The notes under the pieces: model-generated | The model's database searches: none | The model's input: the letters and a program-made list of their open reading frames with translations, nothing else | What the model was told of the DNA's origin: nothing | Shown: positions 6,504-13,973 of the stretch, piece by piece | Numbering within the stretch: the first letter of the stretch is position 1 | How the letters are laid out: each line of letters starts with the position of its first letter | Assembly: GCA_021804305.1 (NCBI GenBank) | Contig: JAJZKF010000008.1 | Span: forward strand, 1-14,057 | DNA: 14,057 nt | Direction of reading: 5' to 3' | From: Microcaldota archaeon | GTDB taxonomy: Archaea > Micrarchaeota > Micrarchaeia > Micrarchaeales > CABMGC01 | Program-made: the position numbers and the translations under genes

Positions 6504-8090
6504 CTACCTGTATATCCTTGACATCCTCTTGTAACTCCTTTTCCATAGAAGAGAGTTAACTATAACTACCATTGCGGCAAGATTCACCAGGGCGAGGAAG
6601 AGCAGAGGTAGATTGTTGCTTGCGAATGAAGTGTCAAGGAGCTTGCCTATCCCCAGGCTGACTCCGGAAACGCCAGAGCCGTAATACTCTGCGACGATGC
6701 TTGCGTTCCACTCCGCGGCTATCGCAGTGACCCCTCCGGTGAGTATGCCTGGCACTATGGCCCTGACGTACACTTTCTTCCATGCGGCCAGGCCTTTCAA
6801 GCCGAAGATGCGCTTGACCTCCAGGATGTTTGCCGGGAGAAGCTTTGAAGCACTCATTATGCTGAATATCAGGTACCATATGCCGCTGATTATGAATATC
6901 AGGAATGCTATTATCTCGCTGTGATATGGAGACTTGCCCATCATGGCGACTATCGCGGGCAGCAGTATTGTTGCAGGTATTGAAGCGATGACCTGAAAGA
7001 GAAGGATATAGCTCGAGCTCTTCTTAGTGAAAAATATAAGGTACACGCACAATGGCACCGATATCGCCAGCGATACCGCGAAAGCGATCCATACGCGAAG
7101 TATGGAGAAAACAAAGTTGCGGAGTATCTCGAGCTCGTACAGCACCAGGTACTTTACTCCGGCTATGGCGATGATCATCAGGGCAAGCGTAATCAGCACG
7201 TATTTTAGGCGCCAGCTCTCCTGCTTCTCGGCAGGAGAAGCCGATCTGCTTGCGATTATCTTCTCCTGCCTCCTCGGTCTGTTGAGCCTGACGCGGATGC
7301 GCTCGGTTCCTGGAGGCTCGAGGTACTTGAAGAGCCTGACGGCAGCATTGCGCAGATAGGTGTTTGTGGTCTTGCGCTGGACAGACTGTCTGGTGTATCT
7401 GTTTGCATAGTTCTCCAAAGGGCGGAAAAGCAGGAATCGGGTTGCTATCACGAATAGTATGAAGAAGATTATGCCTAGCGCATAGCCCAGCGTGTTCCCA
7501 GTGGCAGCATAGCAGGTAAGCGCCACGCCTATGCCCGTTTTAACAGAGTATATTCCTGCGGTGTTTCCCGCTATCTGACACGCGTCTGTACCTACAGAGA
7601 ATATCTCGCTTGTGACAAGATAGAACAGCCCTATGGACCATGAGAGCATGGACTGCTCCACCACATAAGGCAGACTCGCTGGAAAAAAGATCTTCTTAAG
7701 CCTGCGCCATGTGCTAAGGTTGTAAAGATCCGCAAGCTCTATGTACTCCTTAGGTATGGAATTCAGCGCCTCGTAGACGCCGAATATTATGTTCCAAAGC
7801 ATGCTTGTAGTTATAAGAAAGATCACGGCAAGCTCTATGCCTACGAACCCGGGTATCAGGGCTATGAATATGTATATCACGAAAGGGAAGAATGAGAGTA
7901 TCGGCAGTGTCTGGAATATGTCTATTATTGGTATTATGACCTTCTCTGCGCGCTTTGATGTCGCTGCGTATATGCCGACGGCTATTCCGAGCAATACGGA
8001 TACCCCGAGTGCTATGAGCATCCTGCTCCACGAGAATACCAGATTTACCAAGATGCTTGCGATAAGGCCGGCGAGTCCGGTTGCATCCAT
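6504..8090 (-). CDS. Fused double permease of a NitT/TauT-type ABC transporter
   Basis: Membrane protein of 528 residues made of two permease halves in one chain. The first half runs to about 225, a basic cytoplasmic linker covers about 226-294 (many Arg/Lys), and the second half covers about 295-528. Each half has an ATPase-coupling EAA loop: near 112-141 (YIELADLYNLSTWRR, with the usual Gly replaced) and near 418-450 (ILEVKRIFGLKGLAAWKKV). The first half starts directly at the second usual helix, so it seems to lack one N-terminal membrane segment that the second half has (about 295-318). This is the family described as duplicated permease components of anion ABC transporters. The ATG at 8090 is about 27 bases from a TATA box, a leaderless arrangement. 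No periplasmic binding protein is in the window. The substrate is unknown. Confidence 0.88.
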   Translation of the reverse strand: MDATGLAGLIASILVNLVFSWSRMLIALGVSVLLGIAVGIYAATSKRAEKVIIPIIDIFQTLPILSFFPFVIYIFIALIPGFVGIELAVIFLITTSMLWNIIFGVYEALNSIPKEYIELADLYNLSTWRRLKKIFFPASLPYVVEQSMLSWSIGLFYLVTSEIFSVGTDACQIAGNTAGIYSVKTGIGVALTCYAATGNTLGYALGIIFFILFVIATRFLLFRPLENYANRYTRQSVQRKTTNTYLRNAAVRLFKYLEPPGTERIRVRLNRPRRQEKIIASRSASPAEKQESWRLKYVLITLALMIIAIAGVKYLVLYELEILRNFVFSILRVWIAFAVSLAISVPLCVYLIFFTKKSSSYILLFQVIASIPATILLPAIVAMMGKSPYHSEIIAFLIFIISGIWYLIFSIMSASKLLPANILEVKRIFGLKGLAAWKKVYVRAIVPGILTGGVTAIAAEWNASIVAEYYGSGVSGVSLGIGKLLDTSFASNNLPLLFLALVNLAAMVVIVNSLLWKRSYKRMSRIYR

Positions 8091-8112
8091 GAAATAACTT
8101 CTGCCTCTGGGG

Positions 8113-8121
8113 TAATATAAG
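8113..8121 (-). promoter_or_regulatory. TATA box of the double permease gene
   Basis: The minus strand reads CTTATATTA, preceded by GCAAAG. Its centre is 27 bases before the ATG at 8090, so the transcript should be leaderless or nearly so. It is one half of a divergent promoter pair with the V4R gene. Confidence 0.45.
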
Positions 8122-8185
8122 CTTTGCTGATTTCTTTGAGCGGCGCGCCTGCCTGCTCCCTCCGGAACAGGAGCTTACGGAAAGA

Positions 8186-8196
8186 CTAATATAATT
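8186..8196 (+). promoter_or_regulatory. TATA box of the V4R-secY transcript
   Basis: GGAAAGACTAATATAATTTT (8179-8198) looks like BRE plus TATA. The expected start is around 8212-8218. That leaves the GGAGGGG (8212-8218) at or near the 5' end of the message and favours the downstream GTG start over the ATG at 8199. Confidence 0.4.
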
Positions 8197-8225
8197 TTAT
8201 GCTGAATTCTTGGAGGGGATCTGCG

Positions 8226-9290
8226 GTGGTGGGTAAGTCATACGTAGGCACAGGCAGGCACAAGTATGGCAGAAGAAGCATAGTTGATACGGAAAAGAAG
8301 CGAATGATAAACAGTACTGCGGTGCATGCCAGAAGGAATGCGTTTGCACCTAGGAGGGAACATATGAAGCTACTCCTTCGCAGGGAAGAAAGGAGCCTTG
8401 AAGAAATATTGATCGATGAAATCCTCGGCGGCGCTGGCAATGGAAGGAGGTGCGGACCTGGCATACATGAGATATTATACTCGGCTTCGCCAGCGATGAA
8501 TGCGTTGGGATACGGGCGCGGCTTCTACATAGGCGGCGTTCTTTACTCGAGGGGGGGCAGGCGCGGCATAAGAGTGCTTGACACAATGCTGGCAAGGGCC
8601 GGGATGGGAGGCCTTCTTTATTATCCCTTCAGGGAGCTTGCCGTTGTTAAATCCACTTCACAGGCAAGGGCATTTCCTGCAGGTCCCGGACTGCATTCGT
8701 ACGAAGCAGGAGTGATAGCGGGCTATTTCTCTGCAAGTACAAGCAGGATGATGAGCGCGGAAGAATCGGAATGCAGGTATGGTGGCGGCACTGCGTGCAG
8801 GTTCGAAATAAAAAGAGTGACTGCGGAAAGACACAGTAGCGAATGTATCTCGCCTTACGAATTGGTTGGAGCAGCTGCCGCTTCGGTTATGACGTGCGGT
8901 GATGGATGCTCTGCGGACGAGGAATATTCTATACTCTCAGTAATGCCGTTGCTCAGAAGCGAGGCGCTTGAGGGTGCTTCGGGGCTATCCTTCGCAGTGG
9001 GGAGCAAACTTGCAGAGATGGCAGGCGAAAACGATTGGGAAACGGTAATTGATAGCGCGGCGCGGTTCTTCGGGCTTAAGCATGGAAAAGTTATTAAGGG
9101 TGTAGGCAATAAAAAGTCATCAGTGCTGCTAAGGTATGGCCCCTGCAATTCCGATGAAGCCTTCGTTGATATATCATCAGCGATGTTCGTCGGCTTTTTG
9201 AGCAAGGCCTTCGGGTCCAAGGTAAGGATGAGGAAGTGGCTCGATGCCAAGGGCAGGTACGCTGTGAGGCTTACCACGCAGAACCAATGA
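8226..9290 (+). CDS. Tandem V4R-domain protein, second copy degenerate
   Basis: Protein of 354 residues that I do not recognise as a named gene. Residues about 91-197 look like a V4R (4-vinyl reductase) ligand-binding domain. The diagnostic part is HSYEAGVIAGYFSA followed by ESECRYGGGTACRFEI, with Cys183 and Cys191 in the ExxC-x7-CxF pattern. Residues about 249-351 align to the same fold (FVDISSAMFVGFLSKAFGSK, then RKWLDAKGRYAVRL), but Trp and Ala replace the two cysteines. The first 70 residues are strongly basic. Start: GGAGGGG at 8212-8218 sits 7 bases before GTG 8226 (10 before GTG 8229), and the TATA box fits; an ATG at 8199 would add nine residues. It lies 20 bases upstream of secY with no promoter between. 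V4R domains are known as small-molecule sensor modules; the role here is unknown, and no DNA-binding motif or membrane segment is evident. Confidence 0.6.
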   Translation: MVGKSYVGTGRHKYGRRSIVDTEKKRMINSTAVHARRNAFAPRREHMKLLLRREERSLEEILIDEILGGAGNGRRCGPGIHEILYSASPAMNALGYGRGFYIGGVLYSRGGRRGIRVLDTMLARAGMGGLLYYPFRELAVVKSTSQARAFPAGPGLHSYEAGVIAGYFSASTSRMMSAEESECRYGGGTACRFEIKRVTAERHSSECISPYELVGAAAASVMTCGDGCSADEEYSILSVMPLLRSEALEGASGLSFAVGSKLAEMAGENDWETVIDSAARFFGLKHGKVIKGVGNKKSSVLLRYGPCNSDEAFVDISSAMFVGFLSKAFGSKVRMRKWLDAKGRYAVRLTTQNQ

Positions 9291-9310
9291 TATTGCCGGC
9301 TGGTGTTTGA

Positions 9311-10813
9311 ATGGGTTTGGAAAAATTGGATCCTATACTTAAGTTCGTGCCCGGTATAAAGAAGCCATCCAAGCCACTCTCCTTCAGGGAGAAGCTGAAG
9401 TGGACAGCGATAATAATGTCGGTCTACTTCCTTATGTTCAGCACGCCGGCATTAGGTGTCAGCGTTCCGGCGATAAACAGCTCCCTGTTCACGCTTGTTA
9501 ACACGATATTCGCGGCAAGGTTTGGAACGCTGGTCACGGTAGGAATAGGCCCAATTGTACTCTCGAGCATAGTGCTCCAGATGCTGCAAGGCGCGGGAGT
9601 TATAAAGATGGACCTCAATGACGTCGAACAGAAGGGCAGGTTCCAGGCGATACAGAAACTGAGCGCGATAGCAATCGCATTCATAGAGGCAGTGATTTTC
9701 ACAAACCAGCTGGTAGTGAACCAGGCCCTGATACACGAAGTCAACGGAGCCGTCTCTCCTCTTCTCTTCACTGCCGTTGCGGTGCAGATAGCGCTTGCCG
9801 CGATAGTCATAATCTTCCTAGACGAGAGCATGGTGAAATACGGGATAACATCCGGGATAAACCTATTCATAGCAGGGGGCATAGCTTTCGCGATAGTCAG
9901 CGGTACAGCAACAGTGCTGTTGCCCGCGGCCGCGCATGCGATAGGGAGCGGGAAGAGCACGGGAATACCGCTTGCGATAGAAAGCTTTGCGCCGCTGCTC
10001 TTCACGGTGGTTGTGTTCTTGATAAGCATATACATACTTGACATGAAGGTCGAGCTTCCGCTTGTCTTCAGCCAGTTCAGGGGAGTCGGAGGCAGATTTC
10101 CGATTCCCTTCCTTTACGTAAGCGTGCTGCCAGTCATACTGGCAGTATCGCTTACAGCAAGTCTTGGAGTATGGTCCAGGGTCGTTGCAGGCTACTGCGG
10201 GCCGGGGGTGAGCATAGTGCGCTTCTTCGCGTATTACGTTACCCAGTGCAACCCGAGCGCGGCAGGCACGCAGGGGTCATCAGTCATAGCAGGAGGTCTT
10301 TTCTACCTTTTGCAGCCATTACAGGAATCGCCGTACGGTGCAGGGGTCGGGGTGGATTATAATTCGTACTTTTACCAGATAGGAACATCGACGAGTCCGC
10401 TTTACATACCGGGAAGCCAGGTACCTATCCTGATACCGGAGTGGGCCCACTTCGTGATATACACCATAATGCTCATAGTGCTTTGCGTGATATTCGGCAA
10501 GTTCTGGGTTGAGATGACAGGGCAAAGTCCCAAGAACATGGCGGAGCAGCTGCAGGACGTGGGATGGCAGATACCAGGATTCAGGAGGGATCCGCGCATA
10601 ATAGAGAACGTTCTCAACAAATATCTCCCCACCATAACCGTGCTGGGCAGCATAACTGTTGCGCTGGTAGCTGCCTTTGCGTCGCTGACAGGAGCCATAG
10701 GAAATGGCATGGGAATACTCCTTACGGCAGGCATAATGTATGCGGTCTACCAGCAGATGGAGCAGGAGAATATGATCAAAGGATATCCTGCCCTTGACAG
10801 GCTGCTCTCCTAA
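9311..10813 (+). CDS. secY: Preprotein translocase subunit SecY
   Basis: Central channel of the Sec translocon, 500 residues, about ten membrane helices. The SecY hallmark GIGPIVLSSIVLQ is at 78-90. The archaeal cytoplasmic C5-C6 region is clear: FGKFWVEMTGQSPKNMAEQL at 395-414, then the GFRRDPRIIENVLNKYLP segment and the final helix with its GNGMGILLTAGI glycine run. The N-terminal amphipathic segment ILKFVPGIKKPSKPLSFREK is typical. It is longer than the roughly 430-470 residues of many archaeal SecY proteins, mainly because the outer loop between helices 7 and 8 (about 288-378) is enlarged and carries Cys296 and Cys313. GGTG precedes the ATG by 5 bases. It is not beside ribosomal genes as in many archaea, and probably shares a transcript with the V4R gene upstream. 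Confidence 0.96.
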   Translation: MGLEKLDPILKFVPGIKKPSKPLSFREKLKWTAIIMSVYFLMFSTPALGVSVPAINSSLFTLVNTIFAARFGTLVTVGIGPIVLSSIVLQMLQGAGVIKMDLNDVEQKGRFQAIQKLSAIAIAFIEAVIFTNQLVVNQALIHEVNGAVSPLLFTAVAVQIALAAIVIIFLDESMVKYGITSGINLFIAGGIAFAIVSGTATVLLPAAAHAIGSGKSTGIPLAIESFAPLLFTVVVFLISIYILDMKVELPLVFSQFRGVGGRFPIPFLYVSVLPVILAVSLTASLGVWSRVVAGYCGPGVSIVRFFAYYVTQCNPSAAGTQGSSVIAGGLFYLLQPLQESPYGAGVGVDYNSYFYQIGTSTSPLYIPGSQVPILIPEWAHFVIYTIMLIVLCVIFGKFWVEMTGQSPKNMAEQLQDVGWQIPGFRRDPRIIENVLNKYLPTITVLGSITVALVAAFASLTGAIGNGMGILLTAGIMYAVYQQMEQENMIKGYPALDRLLS

Positions 10814-10857
10814 TCTAATCTCCTGTAGGATGGTCCAGATAGCGGAATGTAAGGAAT

Positions 10858-10880
10858 AAGAAGCATTGTCTTTCTTCTTC
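10858..10880 (+). terminator. Possible terminator after secY
   Basis: AAGAAG (10858-10863) can pair with CTTCTT (10874-10879), and the second half lies in a pyrimidine-rich run. Archaeal termination mainly needs U-rich tracts, and this one is broken by cytosines, so the call is weak. The following antiporter gene has no convincing promoter, so read-through is likely. Confidence 0.2.
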
Positions 10881-10917
10881 AATAATGACCCATTGGAAGA
10901 TGGGCGAGTGATGTTGC

Positions 10918-12141
10918 ATGCTTGCCGTAGGAAACGAATTTAGCGTGCTTAGGACAGTGGTAGGCATAAGCGTGCTTGTGCTTTTTGCCCGGCTCTTCGC
11001 CGGACTGATGGCAAGATTCAAGCTCCCGGAGATAGTCGGAGAGATACTTGCAGGAGTTGTCCTGGGTCCGTACGCCATTGGAGGCATTATAATACTCTTC
11101 GGCAAGCCACTCATAGAGCTGAACTCCCTCTTCCTTGCGTTCGCAGCGATAGGAGGGATAATAGTACTTCTTTATGCAGGGCTTGAATTCACGCTCAAGG
11201 ACCTGGTAAACGCCGGATTGCCCGCTTTCGCCATAGCCCTCTTCGGTGTCGTGGTGCCTTTCGTACTTGGCTATTACGCCACAGTATTTTTCGGGCTGGG
11301 AGGGCAGTCTGCGCTAATAGTTGGGGCTACGCTCACTGCAACTAGCATAGCAGTGACCGTTAGTGTGCTCAAGGAGCTGGGCATCGGGCGCACTAATGAA
11401 GCGAAGATGATGATAAGCGCCGCTGTTGTTGATGACATACTGGGATTGGTGGTCCTCTCCGTAGTTGTTGCCGTAATACAGAGCAATTCCGCACCTTCCG
11501 TTCTCTCAGTAGCAGGCACTGCGGTAGATTCATTCCTGGTATGGGCCATTGCGTTATTCGGGGCCGTGCTTCTCGTGCCGCGCGCACTCTCTCTGTTAGG
11601 AAGATCTAAGACCGACGGCACAGTTGAAGCAGGAATGACAGGGATAACGTTCGGGCTCTCTGCTTTCGTAGGGATATTCGGACTGTCGCCTATGATAGGC
11701 TCGTTCATAGCAGGCATGGCTTCTTCGGAGTCGGCATACAGGAACAGGATTAAGGAATTCGTCTCTGAGCTGAGGCTCATATTCGGGCCTCTTTTCTTCG
11801 CGGTGATAGGAACCTACCTTAACATAGGCGAGCTCTCGTTTGCGGACACAGGTCTTGTAGCAGTTCTGATAATAGTCGCGGTTGCTGCCAAGTATATCGG
11901 ATGCGGACTTCCGGCCTCAATCTTCCTCAAGGATGCGAAGAAAGGAAGCCGAGTGGGGTATGGAATGATCTCAAGGGGCGAGGTAGGATTTATAGTCATA
12001 GGCATAGCGCTTACATCGCAGGCAATATCGGAATCCACGTATTCGGTGCTGCTCTTGGTTCTGATCGCCACAACAGTTCTCTCGCCGATAATGCTTAAGA
12101 GGGCATACATAGGGGAAAAGCGCAGGATCTTTGCTTCGTAG
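10918..12141 (+). CDS. CPA2-family cation/proton antiporter (NapA/Kef-like membrane domain)
   Basis: Integral membrane protein of 407 residues with about a dozen hydrophobic segments, exchanging Na+ or K+ for protons. The family's N-terminal signature LPEIVGEILAGVVLGP is at 36-51. The discontinuous-helix segment GATLTATSIAVTVSVLKELG is at 136-155. The ion-binding motif VVDDILGL is at 170-177, with paired aspartates 172 and 173, as in electrogenic NapA-type exchangers. GLSPMIGSFIAGMA and LFFAVIGTYLNIGEL in the second half are also typical. There is no C-terminal nucleotide-binding (TrkA-N) domain, so it is the membrane part alone, unlike KefC. The start is supported by GTGAT 5 bases before the ATG. 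It follows secY by 104 bases and may be read from the same transcript. A role in pH or sodium balance is inferred; Na+ versus K+ cannot be decided. Confidence 0.9.
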   Translation: MLAVGNEFSVLRTVVGISVLVLFARLFAGLMARFKLPEIVGEILAGVVLGPYAIGGIIILFGKPLIELNSLFLAFAAIGGIIVLLYAGLEFTLKDLVNAGLPAFAIALFGVVVPFVLGYYATVFFGLGGQSALIVGATLTATSIAVTVSVLKELGIGRTNEAKMMISAAVVDDILGLVVLSVVVAVIQSNSAPSVLSVAGTAVDSFLVWAIALFGAVLLVPRALSLLGRSKTDGTVEAGMTGITFGLSAFVGIFGLSPMIGSFIAGMASSESAYRNRIKEFVSELRLIFGPLFFAVIGTYLNIGELSFADTGLVAVLIIVAVAAKYIGCGLPASIFLKDAKKGSRVGYGMISRGEVGFIVIGIALTSQAISESTYSVLLLVLIATTVLSPIMLKRAYIGEKRRIFAS

Positions 12142-12150
12142 CATAGGACA

Positions 12151-12161
12151 AAGTATATAAG
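12151..12161 (+). promoter_or_regulatory. TATA box of the MinD/ParA-like gene
   Basis: ACAAAGTATATAAG (12148-12161) is a strong BRE/TATA match in the 41-base gap after the antiporter stop. Its centre is 26 bases before the ATG at 12183, so the transcript would be near leaderless, although AGGAAGG at 12171-12177 could serve read-through messages. Confidence 0.5.
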
Positions 12162-12182
12162 TTTATAAGCAGGAAGGCTAGC

Positions 12183-12986
12183 ATGGCAAAGAAACCTTAC
12201 GTAATACTTATAGCATCGCAGAAAGGAGGAGTCGGGAAAACGACCGTTGCGGTTAATCTGGGCACCGCGCTGAAATACCAGAAGTATGATGTCCTTCTGA
12301 TAGACACTGACAGGGCCACATACAGCATAAGCGAGCATCTTGGCATAAATGGGATAGATAACAGCTATACAAGGGCGCTTAACGGCGAGATAGATGCAAA
12401 GGAAGCGGTATTCTCGTATGAGCCCCTCGACCTAAACCTCATACTCGGAGGGCAGGATGACGACGAGAAGGATGTGAATCCGGAGAAGCTCAATAGATTT
12501 TACGCGCAGGTAATGAAGCTCGGCTACGATTTTGTAATAATAGACTGCCACCCGGGGCTTTTTGAAGAACCTCTATCGAAGTATATAAACGACGTTGCCA
12601 TACTTACCACACCGGATGCTACTTCGGCGAAGAGCAGTGCGAAGCTTGCAAAGTACTGCGAAAGACAGAAATTGACCCATAGGCTGGTGATAAACAGGTC
12701 GGGTTCAAGCAAATTTGAATTAGCAAGCGAGGATATCGAGAAACTTTACGGTGATGTAGTTTCGGTCGTCATACCTGAAGACCAGATAGTACAGGAAAGC
12801 GCAAGGAAGCACAAACCGGCGTACATGATAGATAGGGGCTCCACCTTCTCACTGGCGATAGAGGAGCTTGCAAGAACCTATGTGCTCAGAGTGGGAAAGC
12901 CGGAGAGTCAAGGACCTGATGCGGATAGAGAGGAGAGAAAATCATTCTTTGAAAAGCTGGGAGGATGGACTCTCGGATCCAGATGA
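12183..12986 (+). CDS. ParA/MinD-family ATPase
   Basis: Deviant Walker ATPase of 267 residues. The KGGVGKTT motif is at 14-21, with the signature lysine at 14. The switch I region DTDRATYSISEHLGI starts at 41, and Walker B is FVIIDCHPG at 117-125, with Cys-His in place of the usual Pro-containing DTPPG or DxPPG. Family members dimerise on ATP and position partners on DNA or membranes (chromosome segregation, division site, archaeal surface structures). After an acidic/basic linker (about 240-253) the C-terminus FFEKLGGWTLGSR could form a short amphipathic helix, as in MinD membrane targeting, which makes MinD-like more likely than chromosome ParA. No ParB, MinE or other partner is nearby, and the gene has its own promoter. 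The exact role is open. Confidence 0.85.
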   Translation: MAKKPYVILIASQKGGVGKTTVAVNLGTALKYQKYDVLLIDTDRATYSISEHLGINGIDNSYTRALNGEIDAKEAVFSYEPLDLNLILGGQDDDEKDVNPEKLNRFYAQVMKLGYDFVIIDCHPGLFEEPLSKYINDVAILTTPDATSAKSSAKLAKYCERQKLTHRLVINRSGSSKFELASEDIEKLYGDVVSVVIPEDQIVQESARKHKPAYMIDRGSTFSLAIEELARTYVLRVGKPESQGPDADREERKSFFEKLGGWTLGSR

Positions 12987-13039
12987 ATTCCTGCAGTTTA
13001 GCCAGGAGTGGCTTGACCGTGTCGCACCGCTGTTTGCCC

Positions 13040-13052
13040 ATTGTTTTTCTTA
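13040..13052 (+). terminator. U-rich terminator of the MinD/ParA-like gene
   Basis: TTGTTTTTCTT at 13041-13051 lies in the 63-base gap between the convergent MinD-like and UppP genes and overlaps the UppP stop. T-rich tracts are the main archaeal termination signal. Confidence 0.35.
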
Positions 13053-13919
13053 TGCCCCAACCAGTGACGCCGCAGGCGTAAACATAAGGATTGCGCCGCT
13101 CGCAAATGCTATTATACCGAGAGCGGCGGCGAGATACACTATCTTTGACCTTCCCGCGATCTTGATAAGAAAGTCTATGATGAACAGGCTCATTATTGCA
13201 GAAACTATTATCGCAATGACAAGGCCCGTGAGGCTCATGCTCGATAGCGCTGCAGAAACGCTGTGATGGCTTGCTATCAAGGTAAGCCCGAATGCCGCTA
13301 TTGCTGCGAATATGCCTATCAGGAACGAGAGCCTGAATGCCTCGTCAGGCTCTATTTTCATAAGCAATAGTGTGCTTGTGGTTATCCCGGATCTGCTTAC
13401 GCCGGGAAGAGCGGCTATCCCCTGCACCGCGCCTATTATCAAGTAGTCCTTGAACTTCAGGCTCTCGAATGTCCGGATGTTTGATCCTTCTCGCTGCTTC
13501 ATGCGGGAATGCCTGATCAGAAACGCGTCTGCTATGAGGACAAGGCCTATTATCATCATCGGGGCGCCGAGAGGTATGTTCTTGAAAGACGAGGCTGCGA
13601 GGTATAGCGGGGCGCCTATTATGCCAGTCATTAGCGTGGCTATGAATACATAGGTAAAAAGGCTCTTCTCGTGCGCGGATCCCTTTAAAGCGAGCACTCT
13701 GAGGAGGGAGAGCAGCTCCTTCCTGAAGTATACTATTGCGGCAAACGTCGTCCCTATCTCCATGAAAAGCCCGAATGCATAAGCCTCGGAATATGTCATA
13801 TGGAAGAGATAAGCAGAGGCCAGCAGTATCTGGGTCTTGCTGCTTATCGGAAGCCATTCGGATACGGCCTGCACTACGCCTATTATTACTGAGTATACCA
13901 ACTGGAGTATAGAGAACAT
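13050..13919 (-). CDS. uppP: Undecaprenyl/polyprenyl-diphosphate phosphatase, UppP/BacA family
   Basis: Membrane phosphatase of 289 residues with about eight helices, recycling a polyprenyl diphosphate carrier to the monophosphate; in archaea this would serve glycan or surface-polymer assembly on dolichyl-type lipids. The first active-site motif, GVVQAVSEWLPISSKTQ, is at 14-30: Gln17 and Glu21 satisfy (E/Q)xxxE, and Ser27 is kept, but the histidine found at position 30 in E. coli is Gln. The second motif, LPGVSRSGIT at 171-180, with Arg176, is intact and preceded by QGIAA. I recall the SSKTQ variant in other archaeal homologues, so this is probably a lineage feature rather than loss of function. 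The ATG at 13919 is about 25 bases from a TATA box, so leaderless. It converges on the MinD-like gene. Confidence 0.9.
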   Translation of the reverse strand: MFSILQLVYSVIIGVVQAVSEWLPISSKTQILLASAYLFHMTYSEAYAFGLFMEIGTTFAAIVYFRKELLSLLRVLALKGSAHEKSLFTYVFIATLMTGIIGAPLYLAASSFKNIPLGAPMMIIGLVLIADAFLIRHSRMKQREGSNIRTFESLKFKDYLIIGAVQGIAALPGVSRSGITTSTLLLMKIEPDEAFRLSFLIGIFAAIAAFGLTLIASHHSVSAALSSMSLTGLVIAIIVSAIMSLFIIDFLIKIAGRSKIVYLAAALGIIAFASGAILMFTPAASLVGA

Positions 13920-13939
13920 GTTTTCTTTTCTGAACGAAA

Positions 13940-13949
13940 CTATATAAGC
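13940..13949 (-). promoter_or_regulatory. TATA box of uppP, near-palindromic
   Basis: The minus strand reads GCTTATATAG, with TATA centre 25 bases before the ATG at 13919. The core TATATA is self-complementary, and on the plus strand CTATATAAGC could also serve rightward transcription starting near 13969. Confidence 0.45.
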
Positions 13950-13973
13950 GTGAGTGCCTCCCTCTATAGGATT

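Noticed and set aside
9424..10044. 206-codon minus-strand open frame opposite secY
   Set aside because: It is antisense to confident SecY membrane helices, has no family resemblance, and no promoter or ribosome binding site was seen.
10319..10882. 187-codon minus-strand open frame covering the end of secY
   Set aside because: It overlaps conserved SecY C-terminal sequence on the other strand and shows no recognisable motif.
11274..11780. 168-codon minus-strand open frame opposite the antiporter
   Set aside because: Antisense shadow rich in Ser, Thr and Pro, produced by the GC-biased codons of the real gene.
12868..13266. 132-codon plus-strand frame bridging the MinD-like gene and uppP
   Set aside because: It runs out of frame through the MinD-like gene and then antisense to UppP; both of those have strong family motifs.
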